A stretch of DNA of 64,000 nucleotides from Chitinophaga solisilvae (lineage in GTDB: Bacteria; Bacteroidota; Bacteroidia; Chitinophagales; Chitinophagaceae), in the NCBI RefSeq assembly GCF_009928525.1, contig NZ_JAABOK010000004.1:341922-405921 (forward strand). Direction: 5' to 3'. Every line of letters begins with the position of its first letter. The stretch's first letter is position 1. The position numbers and the translations under genes were made by a program. This document shows, one piece after another, positions 1 through 10,300 of the stretch. Below the pieces are notes generated by a model that had not been told where the DNA came from, did not search any database, and worked only from the letters and a program-made list of their open reading frames with translations.

Positions 1-1
1 C

Positions 2-652
2 TTTACCGAAGCAGATATGGATAGAGGGCAGCCGCTCTCCAACTTTTACCTGAAGAGTAAAATGGCAGCAGAACGGCTCCTGGCAGAAGCCCGTAACAAG
101 GGCATACCGGTGAATATTTACCGGGTAGGGCATCTTTCGTTTGACAGCGTCTCCGGCATTTTCCAGGAGAACATAGAGAACAATGCCTTCTGTCATGAGA
201 TAAAGGGGTATGTTACGCTGGGCGCTATGCCTGGCGGCCAGGGTCTGGAAATGTCGAACATCGATCAGGTGGCCGCCGCCATCCTGCTGATATCTGAAAG
301 GAAGGCGCTGCTGAACGGCAACTACCACGTGCTGAACAGCCGCCCGTTGCCTGCCGCCACCTTTGCCGCCGCTCTGAGCAGCTACGGCTATCCGCTGACA
401 GCCGTCCCTGCCGGCGCCTATTATACGCGCATGCTGGCAATGTATGATACACACCGGGATATGATTAACCGCCTGCTGCTGGATGCCAGTATCTTCAATG
501 AAGAACCGGTATCGCAAGGCTACTGTCAGCTGCGCAACGATGCCACAGACCTCATATTGCAACGACTGGGCTTTCACTGGCCTGAAATAAACGAGCAGCA
601 GATTCACCTGATGCTGGATTATTTGAGGCAGATAGCGTTTATGACGGAGTAA
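2..652 (+). CDS. C-terminal part of a thioester-reductase (TR/R) domain, probably the end of an NRPS or carrier-linked reductase (5' truncated by window edge)
   Basis: The reading frame is open from base 2, before the first ATG at 17, so the gene starts outside the window. The visible part is the C-terminal half of an NAD(P)H-dependent extended short-chain dehydrogenase of the type that reductively releases peptides or acyl chains from carrier domains. The Tyr-x-x-x-Lys catalytic pair is visible in NFYLKSK about 18 residues in, preceded by a Phe-Thr-Glu-Ala-Asp-x-Asp stretch typical of terminal R domains, and followed by a substrate-cap region. Such domains release an aldehyde or alcohol. The gene converges on the large minus-strand NRPS operon, so it may belong to a second arm of the same cluster or to a neighbouring cluster; the window cannot decide. 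It ends directly at a palindromic element. Alternative: a free-standing carboxylic acid reductase or NAD-binding-4 protein. Confidence 0.75.
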   Translation, partial: FTEADMDRGQPLSNFYLKSKMAAERLLAEARNKGIPVNIYRVGHLSFDSVSGIFQENIENNAFCHEIKGYVTLGAMPGGQGLEMSNIDQVAAAILLISERKALLNGNYHVLNSRPLPAATFAAALSSYGYPLTAVPAGAYYTRMLAMYDTHRDMINRLLLDASIFNEEPVSQGYCQLRNDATDLILQRLGFHWPEINEQQIHLMLDYLRQIAFMTE

Positions 653-790
653 TTACGAATTACGAATTGCGAATTACGAATGAAGAAGCGAAGAGCTAAC
701 CGAAGATTAAAGAGAGATAACTGTCAAATGTCCTCCTTTAATCTTCGGTTAGCTCTTCGCTTCTTCATTCGTAATTCGCAATTCGTAATT
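651..790. repeat. Palindromic element A (AATTACG-heptamer family)
   Basis: Bases 658-712 and 736-790 are a perfect 55-bp inverted repeat with a 23-nt centre. The outer part of each arm is a run of heptamers AATTACG/AATTGCG. The inner part (AGAAGCGAAGAGCTAACCGA) is specific to this copy and copy B. It starts within the stop codon of the upstream gene. It could form a very long hairpin in RNA or a cruciform in DNA. There is no T-run, so it is not a textbook intrinsic terminator. Confidence 0.9.
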
Positions 791-873
791 ATTTTTATAA
801 CCAGCTGAACAATTCACCAGCTCAACTGGTTACATAATAGCACGATTGTAAATCTCCTTTAAATCTACAAATC

Positions 874-1200
874 ATGGGAAAGTTTCACCTCAAAATTGCC
901 AAAGATGGCCAGTTTTATTTTAATCTGAAGGCAGATAACAACCAGGTTATTCTATCCAGCGAAATGTACACCACGAAAGCTGCCTGTTTAAATGGTATTG
1001 AATCCGTAAAAACCAATTCCTCCCAGGATGGCCGTTACGACAGCCTTACCGCGAAGAACGGGAAATTCTATTTCACCCTGAAAGCCGCCAACGGACAGGT
1101 AATCGGGACAAGTGAGATGTATGAAAGTGAGGCCGCGAGAGATAACGGTATTGCATCCGTTAAGAAGAACGGACCGGATGCGGGTGTGGTAGAGGATTGA
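874..1200 (+). CDS. DUF1508 / YegP-like small protein with two tandem repeats
   Basis: A 108-residue protein made of two copies of a roughly 50-residue unit (about 1-50 and 53-103). Each contains the pattern GKF-(H/Y)-(L/F)-x-L-K-A, then G-Q-V-I and a SEMY motif followed by a 'NGI-SVK' helix end. This is the diagnostic layout of the DUF1508/UPF0339 (YegP) family, widespread small cytosolic proteins of unknown biochemical role. There is no signal peptide. ATG 874 is the only sensible start and gives the full two-repeat length. The gene stands alone, between two homologous palindromic elements in opposite orientation (651-790 and 1213-1359). Function beyond the family name cannot be inferred. 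Confidence 0.85.
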   Translation: MGKFHLKIAKDGQFYFNLKADNNQVILSSEMYTTKAACLNGIESVKTNSSQDGRYDSLTAKNGKFYFTLKAANGQVIGTSEMYESEAARDNGIASVKKNGPDAGVVED

Positions 1201-1212
1201 GTGTTAATTAGG

Positions 1213-1359
1213 AATTACAAATTACGAATTGCGAATTACGAATGTAGAAGCGAAGCGCTAACCGAAGATGAAAGGAGGACATTTAATAGTTATCTCTCTA
1301 TCATCTTCGGTTAGCGCTTCGCTTCTACATTCGTAATTCGCAATTCGCAATTCGTAATT
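1213..1359. repeat. Palindromic element B, inverted homologue of element A
   Basis: Bases 1227-1271 and 1301-1345 are a perfect 45-bp inverted repeat, extended by 14 more positions with two mismatches (1213-1226 against 1346-1359). The centre, read in reverse complement, closely matches the centre of element A (AGAGAGATAACT...AAATGTCCTCC), so A and B are whole-element homologues in opposite orientation. It fills the gap between the DUF1508 stop and the stop codon of the convergent NRPS gene (1360). Confidence 0.9.
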
Positions 1360-4300
1360 CTATTGCATCACGTGTTCCTGCATCTCAGCTCTTTGCTGAA
1401 TTTGTTGCATAATACCGGCAATCACCCCTGCGTTGTGGGTAATAAATTCCGGATTAAACATCTCAGGATGCAGGCCGGTGCCATCGTAGGTATGGAAGCC
1501 GGAGGTACTGTTTTCGCTCCAGTTGCGCGATACTTCGGCAGCTTTCCATTCTTCTTTTGACATCAGCAGATGAATGTGGGCATTGGTAGTACCGTCATCT
1601 GTTTTACCGTTCATATAGGTGGTATAGCCGGCAATTTTGCTCATCGTATTTTTCTTCAGCGTTTCCAGGTAGTCAGGTGTTACGGAGAAGATAGACCAGT
1701 CTACAATTCTGTAGTAGGCCTCTACGGTGGCATCCAGCTCTTCTTTTGTTTTGGCCTTTGCTATATGCCTGCAATAGCTGTCAATCATGATGAGATCGGA
1801 AACTTCCCTGCCGGCGGCTTCTGTGTCCTTTGTTATTTCGAAGGCAAAGTTACCGCCCGCGGAATATCCTGCGAAGGTAAGCGGTCCTTCCGGCTGTAGT
1901 TCCTGCATCACCTGGATGTATTGCGCTGTTCTGTCTTCCTGTTCAAAGAAGTGGAAGCAGCAGAGGGTATAGTCAGGGAAATACTCTGCCAGTGCGGTGT
2001 AGATGAAGGAATAACCAATGGCGGGCGGGAAGAAGAAGATCGTTTTTTCTTTTCCGGGATTTACAACGGAATAGAATTCTTCTGCAGAGACGCTGCCAAA
2101 TTCATTGATCATCGTTATCTTCTCTGCCAGCGCTTTGATGGTCGGGTAGGTGAATGCGGTTGTCAGCGGTATATTCACGTCCAGCTCCTTCTTGATCCGG
2201 TTCAATACCTGAATCAGTTTGATGGAATTGCCACCCAGCTCGAAGAAGTTATCGGTTGTGCCGACACGTTCCAGCTGCAGGGCATCCTTCCAGATGGCGG
2301 CCAGTGCTTTCTGAATGGGCCCTGCGGGTTCTTCAAACGGCCGTTCAGCGGCCTGCTGCTGTTGCGCCAGCACATCCAGCGCTTTCCGGTCTATTTTACC
2401 GCTGCTGGTCAGCGGCATTTTCTCTACACGGATACAGAACAGCGGCAGCATATAGCTGGGCAAAAGATCCGCCAGGAATGCGCGCACGGTGGAGTAGCCG
2501 TATTCCCGCTCTGATTCATAGAAGGTAGCAATCTGTTTTTCACCGTTGACGGTGGTGATGATGGCAGCGGTTACCCGGATGTTTTCCATCTTTGCCAGTG
2601 CATTTTCAATTTCTCCCAGTTCTATACGATAGCCTTTCAGCTTTATCTGTGTATCTTTTCTGCCGATACATTCAATACGTCCGTCTGCCAGCCATCTGCC
2701 GAGATCTCCGGATTTATATATTCTTTCTGTAGAAAGATTTTCATCCCGGAAAAACTTCTCTGCCGTCAGCGCTTCCTGGTTGCAATAGCCTCTGCCTACA
2801 CCGGAACCGGCGATATAAATTTCGCCGACTACATTGACAGGCTGCAGCTGGCCATGGTCGCCGACGATGAGCACCTGTTCGTTCAGCAGCGGTTTACCGA
2901 TGGTGATACGGTCGTCCTTTACTTCATCGGTGGTGCTGTAAATAGTGGTTTCCGTCGGGCCGCAGCTGGTGAATACGCGCAGGTGTTTATATCTCCTCAG
3001 TCCCCTGAATAATTCGCGTGGCACCGGCTCTCCGCCTGTGACCACCGTTTTCACACTATGCAGGAAACTCAGGCCGGTAGATTGCAGGAACAGCAGGAAG
3101 CGGGATGGCGTCATCTGTACGATGTTCACCTGGCGCGTGCGTATCATATCTACTATCTTCGGGAAGTCATTCAGCTCCTCATCGCCTGCAAGCAGTACAC
3201 ATACTCCGGTGAGCAGGCTGCCCAGTATTTCCATGACGGAGAGGTCGAAGGTGATATTACTGATGGCCAGCATTTTGTCGCCGGGACGGAAGCCGTATAC
3301 CGGTTCCAGGTTGCGGACAAAGCTGGTCAGGTTCACATGTTCCAGCATAGCGCCTTTGGGTACCCCGGTGGAACCGGAGGTATAAATGATATAGGCGAGG
3401 TCGTCAGGCGAAATGTTTACCGGCAGCAGTTCCTGACGGTGCGTAGCTTCCCGCGCGGTGTGAATATTCAGCAATGGTAAGTTGTAGCTGTAGTCCTTGT
3501 CAGCTACGATCATGGTACAGCCGCTGTTGCTGAGAATGTATTCAATACGCTGTGCCGGGAACTGCGGATCTACCGGCACATAGGCGGCGCCGGTTTTCAG
3601 TATAGCCATGAGCGTTACCGGCATGTCGGTCGTACGCTGCAGCATCAGCGCTACTTTATCGCCGGTTTTTACCTGATATGTTTCCTGCAGGCAGATCGCA
3701 AGTGCGGTGGATTTTTCATCCAGTTCCCCGAAGGTGATGCTGCCGCTGGTAGTTTCCACGGCGGTGGCGGCGGCATGTTGCTGCACGATCTCTTTCCATA
3801 CTTCAGGAATGGTAAGCCGCGGCGCATTAACATCCGGACTGCCGCCAAAGGCTTTCAGCAGGAGGGTTTCCGCTTCATCAGCCAGCACAATCTGTTTCAG
3901 CTGTTGCTGCGGAGCTGCCAGCACCTGTGTCAGGATATGCCTGAAATGATGCGCCAGCCGCTGCATAGAGGCTTCGGTAAACAGATTGGTGTTGTAGTTG
4001 AGCATCAGCGCGATATTACTGCCGGATTGAACGGTAAAGAAAGTAAGATCAAATTTGGCAATATTCACCTGCATCGGATGCGGCCTGAATGACAGCGCAC
4101 CCTGGCTTTCCACCGGCTGGTGGCTGATGAACTGAAAGAGCAGATCGAACACCGGGTTGCGGCTGGGATCTCTTTTCAGCTGCAGCGATTCTACCAGTTC
4201 TTCAAAAGGATAATCCTGGTTTTCGAAAGCTGCCAACGCTGTTGTTTTTATCTCCAGCAGGAAATCTTCAAATGTTTTTTCTGCAGATGGATAGCTGCGG

Positions 4301-7300
4301 ATAGCCAGCGTGTTGACGAACATGCCGATTACCTGTTCGAGGTCGGCATGGGTACGACCAGCTACCGGCGTGCCTATCACGATGTCTTCCAGCGAAGTGT
4401 ATTTGGATACGAGTATATTGTACACCGCCAGCATCAGCATGTTCATGGTAATACCACGTGCAGCGATAAAGCCGGTCGCCTGTGTTACCAGATCCTCGCT
4501 GAGTTCCAGGACATGTACATTGCCGTCAAATGTCTGCGCAAGTGGCCTCGGCGCGTCAGATGGCAGGTCAATCACCGGCAGTTCGCCCTGCAGCTGCTGT
4601 AGCCAGTATTGTTTCTGTTTCGCTATAAGACCGTTGCCGGAAAGGGTTTGCTGCCAGGCTACATAGTCCTTGTATTGAACAGACAATGCGGGTAAGGCTG
4701 TATGGTTGTATAGCGCCCACAGTTCACGGAAGAAATTGCCGGTAGATACTTCATCGCTGATGATGTGATGTATATCATACAGCAGCAGATGATCTTCAGC
4801 AGATATTTCCATTACGGCGGCACGCAGCAGCGGCGCTTCTGCGAGGTTAAAGCTGCGGATGAAGGCAGCGGTGGCTGCTGAAGTATCTGCCTCGCTGCCG
4901 CGGGTACGTTCCAGGTGGAAGTTCACATGGTCGTGGATTACCTGTACCGGTTCGTCATTGACGAGTACGAAAGCGGTACGGAGACTTTCATGCCTGTCTG
5001 TCATCGCCTGGAAAGCTGCTTCCAGCCTGTCTGCATCCAATGGCCCCTGTATGCGTAAGCCACCGCAGATGTTATGGCTGATCTCTGCGCCCTTGAAATG
5101 ACTGATGACAAACACTCTTTTCTGTGCAGAAGAGAGCGGGTAGTATTCCTGTACCGGCGCTTTCGGAATAGGTGTATAACTGCCGGCAACTGCCTGGTCG
5201 ATATACGCTGCCAGCTTGCTGATAGTAGGATACCTGAATATATCTTTCAGAGAGATATTGGCTGCAGTAGCCTTGCGGATACGGGAAACCAGTACCATCG
5301 CGCGGAGCGACTGTCCGCCCATCTCGAAGAAATTATCATGCACGCCGATTTTATTTCTTTTCAGTATATCCTGCCAGATGGCCAGCAGCATCGTTTCTGC
5401 AGGTGTGGCAGGTACATCGTTTACGGCGCGTTGCTGATCGATATGGGAGAGCGGGTCCTGCAGTGCTTTTCTGTCTACCTTCCCGTTATGCGTTACCGGC
5501 AGCTGTTCCAGCGGAATGAACCAGGAAGGTATCATATGTTCCGGTAACTGCTGCTGCAACCTGTTTTTGATGTCTGTGGCGGGATTGCCGGAATGGCTGA
5601 CATACCAGCACACCAGCTCTTTTTCCTGTTCAGCTCCGTATACGGTTACTACCACTTCTCTGATCTCCGGATCGCGGAGCAGCGCATTTTCAATTTCCTG
5701 CAGTTCTATCCGGAAACCGCGCACCTTCACCTGGTTATCGCTGCGGCCGATGAATTCGAGGTTGCCGTCCGGCAGCCATCGCGCAAGATCTCCGGTTCTG
5801 TAAACCCGTTCCCGGGTGTACGGATCGGTGATGAATTTCTGTGCCGTAATTTCCGGCTTGTTGATATAGCCTCTGGCCACACCTGTTCCGCCTATCCACA
5901 GCTCGCCCGCCTGCCCCGGTAAGGCACGTTGCTGCAGCGCATTGCTGATGAAATAGCTGTAGTTGACCAGCGGTTTACCCACCGGGGTATTACCTGCTGC
6001 CGGCAGCGCTGCAGAGGTAGTTTCATAGAAACCGGCGTCGATACAGGTTTCCGTAACACCGTAGCTGTTAAGTACGCGGATGCCGGGAGAAAGATGATCC
6101 ACCAGTTTTTTGAAGGCAGGCAGAGAAATAGTGTCTGACCCTACAATCAGCAGCTTCAGCAGGGGGAGGTCCAGCCGTTCTTCGATGATGTAGTCCATCA
6201 ACGGCATGACCAGTGCCGGCGTGGACTCCAGCACATTGATACCGTGCGTGGAAAGGAGGTCGTATACAGAAGCGGGATCCAGCCGGGTTTCAGCCGGACA
6301 GATCACCAGGCAACCACCGTTGCTGAGGATGCGTACCACATCGCCGGTGAATACGTCGAAGGAGAAACCAGCCATCTGCAACAGGCGCGGCGTAAACGTA
6401 TCCAGCTGATATGCCATCCGCCAGGCGTGGTCAATATTGCTTAATGCACGATGTTCTACCATGACGCCTTTGGGATTGCCGGTAGTGCCGGAAGTATAGA
6501 TCACATAGGCCAGCTGCTCCGGTAGAATAGTGACAGGCGCAGGCCGTGCACCGGTAGCGGAAATATCTTCTATCAGCACGGATGAAGGATGCATGGATGT
6601 CCAGGCAGACTGTGTCAGCAAAACTTTTGTTGCACAATCCTCCAGCATGTACCGGATTCTTTCCGGCGGATAGGAGGTGTCTATCGGCAGGTAGGCTGCT
6701 CCGGCCTTCAGTACGCCGAGTACTCCGACAATCATCCACTCGGAACGATCCACCATGATACCGACGATGTCTCCGGCTGTAATGCCCTGCTGCTGCAGGT
6801 ATGCGGCTACTGCATCCGTGGCTTTGTCCAGCGCGGCGTAGGTGAGTTGTTGCTCTTTAAAAACTACTGCCACATTATCCGGATGCCGTTTTACCTGTGC
6901 GGCAAACAATTCAGGAATGTTCTTGTCTGTCTTACTGCCGTTGTGTATACCCATTTCATGAAGCTGCTGCAGCTCTGCTGTATGCAGGTATTGTACCTCT
7001 CGCAGCGGCATATCTGTCTGCAGTACCTGACTGAAGATATGTTGCAGGCGGTGAAGAAATCCTGCCCCGCTGAATATTTTTTCGTTGTAATCTAGTTTGA
7101 GCGTAAATCCGTCTGGCAGCTCCAGTACCCTTAACTCCAGCTGATTATCCAGTATGTGATAGACGCCACGGATAACGCCTGTTTTACTTGCTGTATCCGG
7201 TACTATGAAATGCTGATAGTTATAGTAGAAAGATAATTTCTCCTGCCCGATGATACTATTCTGTAATCCCAGGGAGATAAATCTCATATGGCCGGACGCC

Positions 7301-10300
7301 TTTTTCTGCTGATACAGATGGGCACATAGTTCCGGGAAAGTAGCGGTGTCCGTGAAAAAGGACCGTTCTATCAGCAACGGATATACGAAGGAGTGGGTTC
7401 CTGATCTGTTCATCTCCTCCTTGTTACGGCCTGCAATGTTCTCCCGGATACAGAAATCATAATCGGCTCCGCAGTAGTACCGGGTCAGCAGCGTAAAGGC
7501 TGCCTTGAAGAAGAGATGCGGCTGAATGCCGTGCTGTGCACAGTATTGCGATATCTGCCGTGCCGTGGCGCCGTTGACTTCCAGCTGCTCGTTGATGATG
7601 TTGTCTTCCGTTGCCAGCGCCCCGTTGTAGGTAAGCGGTTGCACGGCAGACAACCGCTGACGCCAGTAGGTTTCTACCGCTGCAGTATCAAATTTTGCCA
7701 GCTGTTCCATCACGCTGACGCGGAAAGGCGCCTGTGGTGTAAGGCTGACAGGCAATCCGGCCTGCAGCTCCTGATACGTTTTGTACGCTTTCTCAAACAT
7801 CAGCCTGATAGTGATACCATCTGTAAATACGTGGTGCGCACTCATTAAAGCGATGTAATGCTGGTCGCTCACTTTAAGCAGGTAATGCTTAAAATACGGC
7901 AGCTCCAGGTCCTGGCTTTCGCCGTATTGCTCTACGACAGACAGTATACTGTTTTCAGCTGTTATTTTTCCGCTGATATCATCATACTGAAAATGCAGGG
8001 GCCCTTCCCTGAGCACGGCCTGATAGATAGTGCTCTCTTTGGTGATGAGCGCGGAACGCATGGTCACTTCCTGTTGTGTAATGGTTTTCATGGCTGCTTC
8101 CCATGCGGCAGCAGCTACCGGCTCATATATATCGAAGTAATAGAGCATGCGGAGCCGGTAGTTTTCCGGATCCAGCAGGCTGCTGATGGCAACATCGCGT
8201 TGTGTGGCATTCAGCGGATAGGCATCTTCATAGATGTTTTCATCCAGTTCCAGGTAGCGAAGCATCGCCTGGCTGTCTTCTACCGGCGGCGCATCCTGGC
8301 TGGCAGTATCTACTGCAGCGCTGATGGCTGCGATGGTTTGTGACGGCGCTGTGGCTATCGTACGGAGGATAGCGATGAAATTTTCCGCCATCTTTTCAAT
8401 GGTGGATAATCTGAACAGGCTTTTGGCATAGCTGAAGATGAGCGCTATTTCTTCTCCGTCGGTAACAACGGATGCAGAGATGTCTGCTTTCACGCCTATA
8501 TCGCTCCAGCCCATATCCACGGGATGAAGGGAGATATTGCCCGTCGCGGCCGGATGCGGCTCTGCATTGCGGTAACTGAAGAGGGTGCCGAACAGCGGAT
8601 TGGCGTCTGTTGTCCGCACCAGTTCCAGCTTTTCCGCCAGTTCATCCATCGGGTACAGCTGATGATCCAGCGCGGTGAAGAAAGTATTCCGGAGCTGTTC
8701 CAGGAAAGCCGTGAAAGGTTGCTGCGGATCCAGGCTGGATTTAACCGGCAGCGTATTCACGAACATGCCCAGCAGATGATCCAGGTCAGGGTGAATACGG
8801 CCAGCCACCGGAGTGCCCACCACTATGTTCTGTTTGCCTGAATAGCTTGACAGCAGCAGGTTGTAGGCTGCCAGCGTCAGCAGGAAAAGAGAACTGCCCT
8901 GTTCGTTGACGAATTGTTTCAGCTGTGCAGCCAGGGTTTTATCTATATGTGTCAGGTGCAGACCGCCTTCCAGATTTTTTTCTTTGGAACGGGGATAGTC
9001 TGCAGGCAGTTCCAGCGACGTATCTTTATCTGCAAATAATTCCATCCAGTACTGCCGGTTCTTTTCAAAAGCATGGCTGCGGCTGTACTGCTGTAACCAG
9101 GCGGCATAATCGTGGAACTGTATTTTCAGCGGCTGGAGGGCCTCCCCGTGATACAGCGCCATCAGTTCCTGGAGGAAAACTTCCATGGAAATACCATCGC
9201 AGATGATATGGTGCGTGTCCAGCAGGAGGAAGCCCGCGTTGTTGCTTTGCTGAATGAACAGGCCCCGCAGCAATGGCGCCTGACTTAACTCAAACGGACG
9301 TACGAAATTATTGAAGTACTGCCGGGGATCAGGATGTGCATCCTGTATCACGGAGAGTGAGAAGGCGGCATCTGTAGTAATGTGCTGGCGGATGGTTTCA
9401 TCCGTAAAGCTGAAACTGGTTCTGAGTACGGCATGTCTGGCGATCAGCTGCTGCAGTGCAGCTTCCAGTTTACCGGTATCCACTTCGCCTTTTACCTGCA
9501 GGATAGATGGCACGTTATAGTTGGTGGCGGCAGGATTCAGCATGTAACTGAGATACAGACCCGTTTGTGCAAAGGATGCGGGCGCCTGTGTGGCATCAGC
9601 AGCCACGGGGATTTCCAGCTGAACGGCTTTTTCTGTCTGCCTGATAAAGGCTGCCAGCTGCCGGATGCTGTTGTTGACGAACATCTGCCGTAACGGAATT
9701 TCTACCTGCAGTTCGCGGAGTATGATGGTGATGAGCCTGGCAGCTTTGAGGGAATGTCCGCCCAGCTGAAAGAAGTTATCCTTCACGCTGACAGGAGAAA
9801 CATGCAAGAGCTCCTGCCAGATGGCCAGCAGCCTTTCTTCCAGGGCATCTGCGGGCATATCTTCGGCAGTAAGCACACGTATTTCTTCTTCCGGCCGTGG
9901 TAATCTGCGCATATCGGTTTTGCCGTTGGCAGTGACGGGTATGTCCTTCAGCAGCATAAACCTGGCGGGAATCATGTATTCCGGCAGGATACCGGCCAGG
10001 TAGGTATGCAGTTCTGTCATAACAACGGGCCCGGCAGGAACGATCCAGGCGCAGAGATATTTATTGCTGTATTCATCTTCCAGTGGCCCTACTACTACTT
10101 TATCCACCGCAGGATGATTCAGTAGTACGCTGGCTATTTCTCCCGGCTCTATGCGGTAACCGCGGATTTTTACCTGGTTATCTTTTCTGCCGATGAAGAT
10201 GATATTACCATCCTGCGTCCATCTGCCCAGATCTCCGGAGCGGTACATCTTTTGTCCGCTATGGAAAGGATCTGCTACAAATTTCTCTGCCGTCAGCGCT

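Noticed and set aside
651..1359. CRISPR-like array
   Set aside because: Repeats are inverted, not direct with spacers, and no cas gene is present.
8226..9576. Reading one of the tandem C domains as an epimerisation domain
   Set aside because: Neither has the E-domain motifs I would expect around and after the His motif; both were kept as C-type, the second as divergent.
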